Source: Rhodocyclales bacterium (GTDB taxonomy: Bacteria; Pseudomonadota; Gammaproteobacteria; Burkholderiales; Rhodocyclaceae). From it: a stretch of 46,601 nt of DNA. Below, piece after piece: positions 1 to 8,398 of this stretch. How positions within the stretch are numbered: position 1 is the stretch's first letter; every line of letters starts with the position of its first letter. The stretch is from assembly GCA_016215645.1 (NCBI GenBank), contig JACRIX010000069.1:1-46601 (forward strand), in the 5' to 3' direction. Position numbers and translations under genes: made by a program. Under the pieces are notes generated by a model. That model was not told the DNA's origin. It made no database searches and was given only the letters and a program-made list of their open reading frames with translations.

Positions 1-1
1 C

Positions 2-583
2 GGCTCGAACTCGCTGGTGGAATTGCTGGTGTTCGGCCGCCGCGCGGCGCTTTCCGCCATCGAGCACGTCCAGGGTCTGCCGGCCGCGAACACGGCTGCA
101 CTGAACGCCCGCGCAGGAGAAACCGAAAAGCGAATCGGCGATCTCTTCTCGCGCAGCGACGGCATCGAATCGATGTCCGCGTTGCGCCGCGAAATGATGG
201 ACACCATGGAAAAGAACGTGGGCATCTACCGCACCGAGGAAGGTCTGCAGGAAGGCGTGAGCAAGATTCACGAACTACGGCAGCGCTACCGTCAGGTCAA
301 GCTCACCGACAAGAGCAGCGTCTTCAATACCGACCTGTTCCAGGTGCTCGAACTCGGTTCCATGCTCGACTGCGCCGAAGCAGTGACCGTCGGTGCATTG
401 GCCCGCAAGGAGTCACGCGGCGCCCACCAACGCCTCGACTACGTCGAACGCGACGACAAGAATTTCCTGCGTCACACCATGGTCTACCATCAGGGCCTCG
501 ACGTGCCGCGCGTCGATTACCTCGACGTGGTCATTACCAAATCGCCACCCGGCGTACGCGACTATTCCGGAGACCACAAATGA
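2..583 (+). CDS. frdA: Fumarate reductase flavoprotein subunit FrdA, C-terminal part
   Basis: The 5' end lies outside the window, so only about the last 193 residues are present. They match the helical C-terminal domain of fumarate reductase/succinate dehydrogenase flavoproteins: the ...SLVELLVFGRRAA stretch near the start of this fragment is the end of the FAD domain, followed by the capping helices with the family motif around MMDTMEKNVGIYRT and the closing R-x-Y-LDVVITKSPPG segment. The enzyme reduces fumarate to succinate at the cytoplasmic face of the inner membrane, taking electrons from FrdB. The stop codon overlaps the frdB start (ATGA), as expected for coupled translation of an frdABCD operon. 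The FAD-binding histidine and the active-site arginine are upstream and cannot be checked. Assignment as FrdA rather than SdhA rests on the frdB-frdC-frdD genes that follow. Confidence 0.93.
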   Translation, partial: GSNSLVELLVFGRRAALSAIEHVQGLPAANTAALNARAGETEKRIGDLFSRSDGIESMSALRREMMDTMEKNVGIYRTEEGLQEGVSKIHELRQRYRQVKLTDKSSVFNTDLFQVLELGSMLDCAEAVTVGALARKESRGAHQRLDYVERDDKNFLRHTMVYHQGLDVPRVDYLDVVITKSPPGVRDYSGDHK

Positions 584-1365
584 AAGAGCGTCTGGTCCAG
601 CTGGAAGTACTGCGCTACAACCCGGATACCGACACCGAGGCGCACTTCCAGCGCTACGAAGTGATGTGCCAGGAAGAATGGGTGGTACTCGACGCCCTCA
701 ACAAGGTCAAGGAAAGCATCGACCCGACACTCAACTACCGCTGGTCCTGCCACATGGCGGTCTGCGGTAGCTGCGGCATGATGATCAACGGCGAGCCGAA
801 GCTTTCCTGCCATGCCTTCCTGCGCAGCTATGAGGGCGTTATCCGCGTCGAACCGCTGACCCATTTCCCCGTGGAACGCGATCTGGTGACGGCGCCGGAC
901 GATTTCATGGAGAAGCTCAAGCGGGTCAAGCCGTATGTGATCACGAAGCAGAAAAAACCGATCGAGGAAGGCGAGTACAAGCAGACACCGGCCCAGTTGA
1001 TGAAGTTCCGCCAGTATTCGATGTGCATCAATTGCATGCTCTGCTATGCCGCCTGCCCCGAATACGGGCTGACCCCGCATTTCGTCGGACCGGCGGCATT
1101 GACCCTGGCCCATCGCTACAACCTCGATTCGCGCGATGAGGGTCGCAAGGAAAGGATGGAGGTGGTCGCAACCAGGGAAGGGGTGTGGGAGTGCACCTTT
1201 GTCGGCGCCTGCTCCGAGGTCTGCCCCGCCCACGTCGATCCGGCGAGCGCCTTGCAGCAGTTGAAGATCGTCGGTTCGATCGACTGGATCGTCGAGCACC
1301 TGTTACCCGGAGGCAAGTCCGCAGGGGATACCGTCTCCCGCAAGAATGCAGGAGACATACCATGA
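580..1365 (+). CDS. frdB: Fumarate reductase iron-sulfur subunit FrdB
   Basis: 261 residues. It carries electrons from quinol to FrdA through three clusters. The ligands are visible: Cys57, Cys62, Cys65 and Cys77 for [2Fe-2S] (the same numbers as in the E. coli protein), Cys149-x2-Cys152-x2-Cys155-x3-Cys159-Pro for [4Fe-4S], and Cys205, Cys211 and Cys215-Pro for [3Fe-4S]. Length is somewhat longer than the roughly 245 residues of the E. coli protein; the C-terminus is extended. Start and stop overlap the neighbouring frd genes by 4 and 4 bases, which points to translational coupling. The arrangement with two separate small membrane subunits downstream supports quinol:fumarate reductase rather than succinate dehydrogenase; the enzyme could still run in either direction. 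Confidence 0.95.
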   Translation: MKERLVQLEVLRYNPDTDTEAHFQRYEVMCQEEWVVLDALNKVKESIDPTLNYRWSCHMAVCGSCGMMINGEPKLSCHAFLRSYEGVIRVEPLTHFPVERDLVTAPDDFMEKLKRVKPYVITKQKKPIEEGEYKQTPAQLMKFRQYSMCINCMLCYAACPEYGLTPHFVGPAALTLAHRYNLDSRDEGRKERMEVVATREGVWECTFVGACSEVCPAHVDPASALQQLKIVGSIDWIVEHLLPGGKSAGDTVSRKNAGDIP

Positions 1366-1754
1366 GCAGAAATCCGCTGATCCGCGAAGTTCCGCCGACC
1401 ACCTGGTTTTTCCGCCATCCGCGTTACGTGCGCTATATGGCGCGCGAGGTGACGAGCCTGTTTGTCGGCGCCTATTGCGTGTTGCTGGTGGTCGCCATGC
1501 AACGCCTTTCCGCCGGACCCGCGGCATGGCAGGGATTCCTCGACGCGCTGCGAGGGCCTGCCGGGATCGTTTTCCACCTGCTCGCCATGGCCGCCGCTTT
1601 CTATCACGCCGGAACCTGGTTCAATGCCACACAGAAAGCCATGCCATTGCAGATCGGCGAGGAATTCGTGAACGGGAGCTATATTTCGGGCGCCCACTAC
1701 CTGGTCTGGGCAGTACTTTCCGTGGCCGTGCTGTTTTTCACGGGAGTGTTCTGA
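1362..1754 (+). CDS. frdC: Fumarate reductase membrane anchor subunit FrdC
   Basis: 130 residues with three hydrophobic membrane spans, the length and topology of FrdC. It aligns with the E. coli protein through the N-terminal TTWFFRHPRYVRYMAREVT region, which places a glutamate at position 29 and a histidine at position 82, both the positions known in E. coli FrdC to be needed for quinol oxidation and proton transfer. This supports a working menaquinol-type site. Start overlaps the frdB stop (ATGA). The anchors of this class bind no haem. The subunit holds FrdAB to the cytoplasmic face of the inner membrane. Confidence 0.92.
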   Translation: MSRNPLIREVPPTTWFFRHPRYVRYMAREVTSLFVGAYCVLLVVAMQRLSAGPAAWQGFLDALRGPAGIVFHLLAMAAAFYHAGTWFNATQKAMPLQIGEEFVNGSYISGAHYLVWAVLSVAVLFFTGVF

Positions 1755-1756
1755 TC

Positions 1757-2098
1757 ATGGCCAAGTCGAACAAGCCCGTCGTCTGGTTTCCCTTCGCCGC
1801 CGGTGGCACCGTCATAGCGTTCTGCATGCCGGTGATCGTCGTCCTCGGCCTGCTTGCCGCTCTCGGTCATGTGCCGCCCGGCTTGAGCTATGAGCGTCTG
1901 CATGCCTTTGCCGCCAATGGCCTGGGCAAACTGGTGCTGCTTGGCGTGATCGCACTTTCGCTGTGGAGTTCCGCGCACCGCATCCGCTGTACCTGCTACG
2001 ATTTCGGCCTGCGCGCCGACACGCTGATCGCGACGGTACTTTACGTCGCGGCCCTTGCCGGCAGCATGGCAACGGCGCTTTTCCTTTTCCGGATCTAG
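1757..2098 (+). CDS. frdD: Fumarate reductase membrane anchor subunit FrdD
   Basis: 113 residues, three predicted membrane spans, starting 2 bases after the frdC stop. Similarity to E. coli FrdD is seen in the N-terminal PVVWFPFAAGG block, the LSYERLHAFA loop and the LW-x3-HR motif before the last span. The histidine-rich segment that follows HR in the E. coli protein (HHAMHD) reads RCTCYD here, so the loop is diverged. With FrdC it forms the quinol site. Last gene of the frd block proper; the methyltransferase gene begins 38 bases later, close enough for co-transcription. Confidence 0.9.
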   Translation: MAKSNKPVVWFPFAAGGTVIAFCMPVIVVLGLLAALGHVPPGLSYERLHAFAANGLGKLVLLGVIALSLWSSAHRIRCTCYDFGLRADTLIATVLYVAALAGSMATALFLFRI

Positions 2099-2136
2099 GG
2101 CGCCGACAGACAACAACAAACGCACCAGGGAACGAC

Positions 2137-2892
2137 ATGGCACCACCCCCACCGGCCTCGCGCGAGGCCGTCCGTGAAGCGCGTCTGGGCGACGTATGGA
2201 GCAATGAATTGAATGACGTCTTCGCCGACGTCGCGCCCTATTACGACCGCGCCAACAACATTGCGGCACTCGGCCAGTTCGACAATTTCCTGCGCCGCTT
2301 CATGCAGCTTGTGGAGTTGGAGCCACGGCAGAAAGTCCTTGACGTCTGCGCCGGCACCAACGCCATCGGCATCGCCCTGCTGAGGCGAGAAAAGTCACTC
2401 GACGTGCACGCCATGGATCGCAGCGCGGCGATGCAGACGGTCGGCCAACAGCGGGCGGCGGAGCTTGGCTTCCAGATCAAGAGCAGCATCGGCGACGTAC
2501 ACACCCTGCCCTTCCCGGACGATCACTTCGACATCGTGACCTTGCAGTTCGCGTCCCGTCACCTGCGGGTGCGCGAGGTGTTCGGCGAAATACGCCGCGT
2601 GCTGAAGCCCGGTGGCCGCTTCTACCACTCGGACATGCTGCGCCCGCGTAATCCCATTGTGAAGCAGCTTTACTACAGCTACCTGCGTGGTTGCCTTGGT
2701 ATCACCGGACTGCTCGTCGGCAGCGGCCCGGCGGCGGTGCAGGCCAAGCAGTATTTCATGGATGCCCTGGAGCTGTTCTATACCGCCGAGGAACTGTCGA
2801 TCCTGCTGCGCGAGCTGGGATACATCGAAGTCCGTGCCGACACGGTATTCCACGGCATGATCGGATTCCATCGCGCGGCCAAACCGGCCTGA
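2137..2892 (+). CDS. UbiE/MenG-like SAM-dependent methyltransferase
   Basis: 251 residues, class I SAM methyltransferase of the UbiE/COQ5 family, which methylates the ring of ubiquinone or menaquinone precursors. Motif I reads VLDVCAGTNAIG instead of the usual D-x-x-G-G-T-G-D; the acidic motif (SIGDVHTLPFPDDHFD) and the VLKPGGRF post-motif are normal, and the end (HGMIGFHRA) resembles the UbiE tail. The region that in UbiE contains YRYLAES-I-x-P-D is replaced by YFMDALELFYTAEEL, so this is a diverged paralogue. The ATG is preceded by GGGA. Its position after frdABCD suggests a role in making the low-potential quinone that fumarate reduction needs; that is inference. The reaction cannot be settled from sequence. 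Confidence 0.75.
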   Translation: MAPPPPASREAVREARLGDVWSNELNDVFADVAPYYDRANNIAALGQFDNFLRRFMQLVELEPRQKVLDVCAGTNAIGIALLRREKSLDVHAMDRSAAMQTVGQQRAAELGFQIKSSIGDVHTLPFPDDHFDIVTLQFASRHLRVREVFGEIRRVLKPGGRFYHSDMLRPRNPIVKQLYYSYLRGCLGITGLLVGSGPAAVQAKQYFMDALELFYTAEELSILLRELGYIEVRADTVFHGMIGFHRAAKPA

Positions 2893-2906
2893 GTCGCGCA
2901 AGCACG

Positions 2907-3548
2907 GTGAAGCGGGCACGCCAACTCGCCAGGCTCAACGGCCGCATTCTTCGCCTGTTCAGTCAGCGAACGCTGGTGGCGCTTCGCGCTGCGCTGCCAA
3001 TGCGCCTCGCGCTGCCGCACCTTGAGCCGGTACTGATACTCAATGTCGCCAAGGAAGTGGAAAAGGACACAGCCATCATCCTGGATGCCGGCCTGCCGGC
3101 GACACCCGGGATGGATGACGAACCACGGCTGACCGCCCTGCTGCAAGTCACCAAGGACATCGATCGTCGCTTTCTCGACAAGGTGGGACGCTTCCCGGTG
3201 GAAATCGTTGTCCGCTACGATGAAATCATCCCTTTCCGCACCCGGCGCATTCGACTTTTGCACGATGCCGCGACGCGCATCCTTGGTGGCCAAAGCCAGT
3301 CCTCGCGGCTACGCGAAGCGCTCGGCGCGGCCTACAGCCCGGAAGACCTCGCCCGGCTGCTCCACGAACTCTTCCGCCTGTATGCCGAAGAGGTACGTTC
3401 GCTCAGCCATTCGGTGCGCCTTCCCGGCCCTCTGGTACCGCTGCGTGAAATGATCGCCCGGGAACTGCTCGACGTCATGCTTCGGGTTGCCTGGCCGTTG
3501 GCACAGGAAATTGCAACGCGGGTGTTCTCCCGGCGTTCCGGCGATTGA
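2907..3548 (+). CDS. Conserved-looking protein of unknown function in the frd operon
   Basis: 213 residues from a GTG start 15 bases after the methyltransferase stop; an upstream open frame runs back into that gene but has no better start. Not recognised. The protein is soluble-looking and mostly helical, rich in Arg and Leu, with an N-terminal basic stretch (KRARQLARLNGRILRLF) and an amphipathic C-terminal helix. No signal peptide, membrane span or metal motif is evident. The spacing suggests the same transcript as frd and the methyltransferase. A role in assembling the reductase or in quinone supply would be a guess. Confidence 0.65.
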   Translation: MKRARQLARLNGRILRLFSQRTLVALRAALPMRLALPHLEPVLILNVAKEVEKDTAIILDAGLPATPGMDDEPRLTALLQVTKDIDRRFLDKVGRFPVEIVVRYDEIIPFRTRRIRLLHDAATRILGGQSQSSRLREALGAAYSPEDLARLLHELFRLYAEEVRSLSHSVRLPGPLVPLREMIARELLDVMLRVAWPLAQEIATRVFSRRSGD

Positions 3549-3640
3549 CGTCGGCGCACACGGGTCACATACTTGCCGGGGCATGCTTCAGGCTCCAAGC
3601 TCCGTCACGACCCTGCATCCATGGCCCAGGAGGTTTACCC

Positions 3641-4510
3641 ATGAATCGCTTGCCACGAGGCACCGCCGCCGGACCCGCGTTGGCGCACCTGATTGCGCCG
3701 CTCTGTCTGGCCTTGTGTCTGCCGGCGACCGTACTCGCCGCCGACCCGACGATGCCCATCTTCGATGCCCATATCCACTACAGCCACGACGCCTGGGAGA
3801 GCACGCCTCCCAAGACCGCCATCGCCATCCTGCGCAAGGCGGGACTAAAACGCGCCATGGTCTCCAGTTCGAGCGACGACGGCACGCAGAAGCTCTATGC
3901 CGAGGCTCCCGATCTCGTCGTACCGTCGCTGCGGCCGTATCGCAAGCGTGGCGAAATTTCTAGCTGGGTGCGCGATGAAACCGTGATTGCCCACGTCGAG
4001 GAGCGGCTGAAGAAATATCGCTATGCCGCGATCGGCGAGTTTCACGTCTATGGCGCGGATGCCGACTTGCCGGTGATGCGGCGCATGGTGCAGCTCGCCA
4101 AGCAGTACAAGCTCTGGCTGCATCTGCACGGCGACAGCGACGCCGTCGATCGCGTGATGAAGCAGGATCCCGATGCGCGCATCCTCTGGGCCCATTCCGG
4201 CTTCGACCGTCCGGACGTCGTGCGCGCCATGCTGCGCAAGCATCGAAGGCTCCACGCCGATCTCGCCTTCCGCAACGATCACGCCTCGGGCGGCAAGCTT
4301 GATCCAGCGTGGCGCGAGGCCTTCCTCGAATTTCCCGACCGCTTCCTGGTCGGCACCGACACATTCACGCCGGAGCGCTGGCATTACATCGTCGAACACG
4401 CCGAATGGTCGCGCGGCTGGCTGAGCGATCTGCCCCCCGAGATCGCCGAGCGCATCGGCTGGCGCAATGGTGAAGCCCTTTTCGCCTCGATGATGGCGAA
4501 AGCGCCATGA
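3641..4510 (+). CDS. Exported amidohydrolase/TatD-like metal-dependent hydrolase
   Basis: 289 residues with an N-terminal signal peptide (hydrophobic core about residues 12-30, cleavage near VLAAD). The mature part is a TIM-barrel amidohydrolase: the metal-binding H-x-H is in FDAHIHYS, later ligand candidates are in GEFHVYG, LHLHGD and WAHSGF, and the catalytic aspartate is in LVGTDTF. A clear ribosome site (AGGAGG, 3629-3634) precedes the ATG. The stop overlaps the next start (ATGA), and that gene overlaps the di-haem peroxidase, so the three exported proteins are probably made together. The substrate is unknown; periplasmic members of this superfamily are poorly characterised. Confidence 0.8.
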   Translation: MNRLPRGTAAGPALAHLIAPLCLALCLPATVLAADPTMPIFDAHIHYSHDAWESTPPKTAIAILRKAGLKRAMVSSSSDDGTQKLYAEAPDLVVPSLRPYRKRGEISSWVRDETVIAHVEERLKKYRYAAIGEFHVYGADADLPVMRRMVQLAKQYKLWLHLHGDSDAVDRVMKQDPDARILWAHSGFDRPDVVRAMLRKHRRLHADLAFRNDHASGGKLDPAWREAFLEFPDRFLVGTDTFTPERWHYIVEHAEWSRGWLSDLPPEIAERIGWRNGEALFASMMAKAP

Positions 4511-4977
4511 CCAGCGTTGCGGCAAGGCCAGCACAGAAGAGTCGGCGCTGGCGCCACGCCGAAATCCTGTTTTGGCTTCTGGCGCTGGCATCGCCGGGCG
4601 CCTTGGCCGGCTGCCCTGCCGGTACCGATGACGGAATCCTGATCCGCCAGGGCGAACTGACGCTGGCCTGGCGACCACTACTTGCCGCGGACAGGCCGGC
4701 ACCCTCGAACCGGATACCCATGGCGAAGCACTTTGTGCTGGACGTACAACTGTGCGACAAGGACGGCATCTCGGCGGCGCAATTGATCAAGGCCGACGCG
4801 AGCATGCCGGCGCATCGCCATGGCATGAACTACAAGCCGGTGATCAAGCCGCAAGGCAATGCTCGCTTCCGCGTCGAGGGCATGATGTTTCACATGGCAG
4901 GCCAGTGGCGCCTTGCCTTCGAGGTGCAATCCGGCAAGGAGACCCTGCGTCTAAACCATGACGTCCAGGCGGACTAA
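4507..4977 (+). CDS. Exported YtkA/FixH-like protein
   Basis: 156 residues with an N-terminal hydrophobic export or anchor segment (about residues 19-34, ending ALAGC, which may act as a lipobox). The C-terminal half fits the YtkA-like/FixH fold: a MPAHRHGMNY loop followed by FRVEGMMFHMAGQW. This His/Met-rich layout is often linked to copper or haem-protein partners. Two cysteines are present (ends of GALAGC and VQLC). It overlaps the upstream amidohydrolase by 4 bases and the downstream di-haem peroxidase by 20 bases. Possible roles are a metal-binding partner or a protein substrate of the peroxidase; neither is shown. Confidence 0.7.
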   Translation: MTSVAARPAQKSRRWRHAEILFWLLALASPGALAGCPAGTDDGILIRQGELTLAWRPLLAADRPAPSNRIPMAKHFVLDVQLCDKDGISAAQLIKADASMPAHRHGMNYKPVIKPQGNARFRVEGMMFHMAGQWRLAFEVQSGKETLRLNHDVQAD

Positions 4978-6205
4978 AGGCCTCCGGCGGCGCGCCGGGC
5001 TGGCCCTTGCACTGCTCGCCGTCCTGGCATCCGCCGGCGCCGATGTCGGCATCGAACTCAGCGCCGAGGAGCTCGACCGTATCGCTTCTCATGGCCCGTG
5101 GCCTCTCCCCTGGTCGGCTGATCCCGGAAATCGCGTTTCGGGCAATGCCGCGGCGATCTTTCTCGGCCACGGCCTGTTTTTCGACGAGGCGTTGTCGGCG
5201 AACGGCAAAGTCGCCTGCGCCACCTGCCACAATCCGGCGCGCGGATTCCAGGACAGCCGCAACGTAGCGAAGGGCCTGGCTCCGGGCACGCGCAATACCC
5301 CGGGCCTGTTCAATGTGCGGCACCAGCGCTGGTTCGGCTGGGACGGTGCCCATGACAACCTCTGGTCGTCCAGCCTCAGACCGATCCTCGATCCCGGCGA
5401 GATGGGTGGCAGCGCCGCGCGCAGTGCCCGCCGGCTGAAGGCATCGCCAGCGCTGCACTGCCATTACCGCGCAGCCTTCGGCAAGCCCGCCATGGCGGAC
5501 GATCCGGAACTGCTGGTCAATCTCGCCAAGGGCATCGCCGCCTGGCAGGAAACGCTGGTTTCGCCACCGGCCCCGTTTGATCGCTTTCGCGACGCGCTGG
5601 CGCGCAAGGATGCCTCGACCGCCGCCGAGTACCCTCCGGCAGCGCGTCGCGGATTGCGCCTCTTCCTCGGACGTGGGCAGTGCGCCACCTGTCACGCCGG
5701 CCCGATGTTCAGCAACGGCGAATTCGGCGACATCGGCATACCCTTCTTCGTCAAGCCGGGCGGTGTAGATCCGGGACGCCAGGGCGGCATCAAGCGCGTG
5801 CAGTCCAATCCCTACAATCTGCTCGGTGCCTTCAACGATGACGTCACGCGCGAGAACGCCACCGGGACGCGACACCTGCGCCCAGAGCACCGCAACTTCG
5901 GGGAATTCAAGGTACCCAGTCTGCGTAATCTGAGGCTGACTGCGCCCTACATGCACAATGGCAGCATCGCCAGCTTGCACGATGTCGTGCGCCACTATTC
6001 GGAATTGAATGAAGACCGACTGCACAGCGATGGCGAGCGCATACTCAAACCACTGGGTCTCACCGCTGCCGAAAGCAAGGATCTGGTCGCGTTTCTGGAG
6101 TCGCTGTCGCCAACCGAACCGATATCGGTCGCTGTCAAACCAATGCCGATTCGAGACTGCCTGCCAGCGACCCGAAACTCACGCATCCCCGCCGCAGGTC
6201 GTTGA
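4958..6205 (+). CDS. Di-haem cytochrome c peroxidase/MauG-family protein
   Basis: 415 residues, exported (signal peptide about residues 10-28). Two c-type haem motifs are present, CATCHN (N-terminal domain) and CATCHAG (C-terminal domain), with the family's flanking GHGLFFDEALS, NTPGLFN, GRGQCATCHAGPMFSNGEF and PSLRNLRLTAPYMHNGS segments. Bacterial cytochrome c peroxidases reduce peroxide in the periplasm, while MauG and MbnH relatives oxidise residues in partner proteins. The PYMHNG segment keeps a methionine where MauG has its tyrosine ligand, which favours a peroxidase-like C-terminal haem. Translation start lies inside the preceding YtkA-like gene. The tail after the domain (about 20 residues) is unstructured. 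Confidence 0.88.
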   Translation: MTSRRTKGLRRRAGLALALLAVLASAGADVGIELSAEELDRIASHGPWPLPWSADPGNRVSGNAAAIFLGHGLFFDEALSANGKVACATCHNPARGFQDSRNVAKGLAPGTRNTPGLFNVRHQRWFGWDGAHDNLWSSSLRPILDPGEMGGSAARSARRLKASPALHCHYRAAFGKPAMADDPELLVNLAKGIAAWQETLVSPPAPFDRFRDALARKDASTAAEYPPAARRGLRLFLGRGQCATCHAGPMFSNGEFGDIGIPFFVKPGGVDPGRQGGIKRVQSNPYNLLGAFNDDVTRENATGTRHLRPEHRNFGEFKVPSLRNLRLTAPYMHNGSIASLHDVVRHYSELNEDRLHSDGERILKPLGLTAAESKDLVAFLESLSPTEPISVAVKPMPIRDCLPATRNSRIPAAGR

Positions 6206-6376
6206 GCGCAACGACGGACTTGGCACCCGACCCATATACCATTGAGCTGAATGTCTGCACCAACGTCGATGCAAGTCCTTGGCCAAATTGATCGGTCCAC
6301 CCCGCATCCGCGCAGGAATTCCGAGTGCATCTTCTTACCCAGAACCGCGGCATTACCCATGCATCCGCGGACTGCG

Positions 6377-6613
6377 CTACTTGGTTCGCCTGGCCTCGCG
6401 CTGCGAAAGCTCTTCCCAGCGCTGGCGCCATTCGTTGAGTTCTTCATCTTCAAGCTGAAGTTGCAACGCAACGGCATCGAGTGAGTCGATTTTTTCGTTC
6501 TCGAACCGGCGCGCCAGCTTTCCGCGCATGCGTGAAAACAATCGCTCCACGTCCTCACGGCTGAGGGTTGCCGCTCTTTCAAGGTACTCGGGTGAGGCCG
6601 ACTTGAGTTTCAT
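6377..6613 (-). CDS. Small helical protein of unknown function downstream of pstB
   Basis: 78 residues, charged and strongly helical (EYLERAATLSREDVERLF, then a Glu/Arg-rich second half). No signal peptide or membrane span. An AGGGA lies 7-11 bases before the ATG. It starts 48 bases after the pstB stop on the same strand, so it is probably the last gene of the pst operon, in the place where phoU is commonly found, but it is far too short and unlike PhoU. I do not recognise a named family. The 170 bases beyond it (6206-6376), between two converging genes, show no clear gene or terminator. Confidence 0.7.
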   Translation of the reverse strand: MKLKSASPEYLERAATLSREDVERLFSRMRGKLARRFENEKIDSLDAVALQLQLEDEELNEWRQRWEELSQREARRTK

Positions 6614-6661
6614 GTTTGTGATCCCTGGACAAGGAGATTCAGCGCCGACTCTCCGGCAATA

Positions 6662-7465
6662 TCAGCCGAAGCGACCCGTGATGTAATCCTCGGTCGCCTT
6701 CTTCTGCGGCTTGATGAAAATCTGATCGGTAACGCCGAACTCGACCATCTCGCCCAGGTACATGTAGCCGGTGAAATCAGAAATGCGCGCGGCCTGCTGC
6801 ATGTTGTGCGTGACGATGAGGATGGTGACCTTTTCCTTGAGTTCGGTGATCAGTTCCTCGATGCTGGCCGTGGCGATCGGATCGAGCGCGGAGGTCGGTT
6901 CATCGAACAGGATGATTTCCGGATCGGACGCCAGGGCGCGCGCGATGCAGAGGCGCTGCTGCTGGCCGCCGGACAGGTTGGCGCCGAGTTCCTTGAGGCG
7001 GTTGCTGACCTCGTTCCAAAGGGCGGCACCTTTCAACGCCGATTCGACGCGGTCGTCGAGTTCATTCTTGTTGCTCATGCCACGCACCCGCAGACTGTAG
7101 GCGACGTTCTCGTAGATCGATTTGGGAAAAGGATTGGGCTTCTGGAACACCATGCTGATGCGCATGCGCACTTCGATGGGATCGACCCCGGGCGCCAGCA
7201 AATTGGTGTCGTCGGGATACAGCACGATGCCGCCACCAGCATAGCGGTTGCCGGGATACAAGTCGTGCATGCGGTTGAAACAGCGCAGCAGGGTCGATTT
7301 GCCGCAACCCGAAGGCCCGATCAGCGCTGTGACCCGGTGATCGTAGATCGGCATCGACACCCGCTTCAGCGCATGGAAGGCACCGTAGTAGAAGTCCAGG
7401 TCGCGCACATCGGCCTTGAGCAGGGCGCCCTCGACGCCCGCCTCCAATCCGGTTTGAATTTGCAT
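6662..7465 (-). CDS. pstB: Phosphate ABC transporter ATP-binding protein PstB
   Basis: 267 residues from the ATG at 7465 (in-frame GTG codons at 7477 and 7474 are alternatives that overlap the pstA stop). Walker A is GPSGCGKST, the signature is LSGGQQQR, Walker B is [14 protein letters not shown] and the switch histidine is in VTHNM. The NRM-x-DLYPGNRY stretch after Walker A is typical of PstB. It powers high-affinity phosphate uptake through PstA/PstC and, in PHO systems, takes part in phosphate signalling to PhoR. It follows pstA directly. Confidence 0.96.
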   Translation of the reverse strand: MQIQTGLEAGVEGALLKADVRDLDFYYGAFHALKRVSMPIYDHRVTALIGPSGCGKSTLLRCFNRMHDLYPGNRYAGGGIVLYPDDTNLLAPGVDPIEVRMRISMVFQKPNPFPKSIYENVAYSLRVRGMSNKNELDDRVESALKGAALWNEVSNRLKELGANLSGGQQQRLCIARALASDPEIILFDEPTSALDPIATASIEELITELKEKVTILIVTHNMQQAARISDFTGYMYLGEMVEFGVTDQIFIKPQKKATEDYITGRFG

Positions 7466-7470
7466 GGGGT

Positions 7471-8397
7471 TCACCACTTGATGTTTTTGCGCAAACGATA
7501 GCGCACGTAGATGGCCAGACCGTTCATGGCCAGGGTCATGAAAACCAGGACAAAGCCCGCCGCCGCCGCATTGATGGAAAAGGCCGCCTCGGGACGCGAG
7601 GTCCAGTTGAACATCTGGATCGGCATCACCGTGAAGGGAGCGAAGATCCAGTCGAACAGACCAGCCGGCGGATCGCCGGAAAAAGGCGCGGTCGGCAGGA
7701 AGGCGATGAAGGTCAGCGCGCCGATGGTAATGATAGGTGCCGTCTCGCCGATCGCGCGCGCCATGCCGATGATCACGCCGGTCAGGATGCCAGCACTCGA
7801 ATACGGCAGGATGTGGTCACTGACCGTCTGCCAGGTGGTCGCGCCGCAGGCGTAGGAACCCTCGTGGATGGACTGCGGGATGGCGCGGATGGCCTCGCGC
7901 GTGGCGACGATGATCACCGGCAGGATCAGCAGCGCCAGGGTCAGGCCCGCGGAAAGGACGCTCTGGCCGAAACCGAAGTAATACACGAACAGGCCGAGGG
8001 CCAGCAGGCCATAGACGATGGAAGGAATGCCGGCCAGGTTGCTGATGTTGATTTCGATGATGTCGGTGATCCAGTTTTTCGGTGCGTATTCTTCAAGGTA
8101 GACGCCGGCGGCGACGCCCAGCGGCACCGCAGACAATGCCGTCACCAGCATCACCAGCACGGTGCCGACCCAAGCCGAGAGGATGCCGGCATGCTCCGCC
8201 CGGCGCGAGGGAAACGAGGTGAAGAAGTCCATGCTCAGTCGCGGCACGCCCTGGATCGCCATGTCGACAAACAACACGGTAAAGGTGAGGACACCCACCA
8301 TCAACGACAGGATGCCGAGCAGGGAGAAGAACAGGTCCCAGCGCTTGGCGCGCGTGATGATGGCGCGGATGGCGGCCAGGTCAGCGGGTTTCAACAT
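7471..8397 (-). CDS. pstA: Phosphate ABC transporter permease PstA
   Basis: 308 residues with six membrane spans. The inner-membrane permease signature for docking with the ATPase is seen in [29 protein letters not shown]. The [14 protein letters not shown] motif is typical of PstA. It starts one base after the pstC stop, and its stop touches pstB. With PstC it forms the phosphate channel of the Pst transporter. Confidence 0.96.
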   Translation of the reverse strand: MLKPADLAAIRAIITRAKRWDLFFSLLGILSLMVGVLTFTVLFVDMAIQGVPRLSMDFFTSFPSRRAEHAGILSAWVGTVLVMLVTALSAVPLGVAAGVYLEEYAPKNWITDIIEINISNLAGIPSIVYGLLALGLFVYYFGFGQSVLSAGLTLALLILPVIIVATREAIRAIPQSIHEGSYACGATTWQTVSDHILPYSSAGILTGVIIGMARAIGETAPIITIGALTFIAFLPTAPFSGDPPAGLFDWIFAPFTVMPIQMFNWTSRPEAAFSINAAAAGFVLVFMTLAMNGLAIYVRYRLRKNIKW

Positions 8398-8398
8398 A

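Noticed and set aside
2137-2892. RquA (rhodoquinone synthesis) for the methyltransferase beside frd
   Set aside because: The protein keeps UbiE-like start and end regions and lacks the sequence blocks I recall for RquA; rhodoquinone cannot be claimed.
3549-3640. PHO box before the amidohydrolase
   Set aside because: CCGTCAC-GACC-CTGCATC has one good half-site only, and no -10 at the right distance.
4844-6025. 393-codon open frame on the minus strand
   Set aside because: Antisense to the di-haem peroxidase, whose two CxxCH motifs and signal peptide show it to be the real gene.
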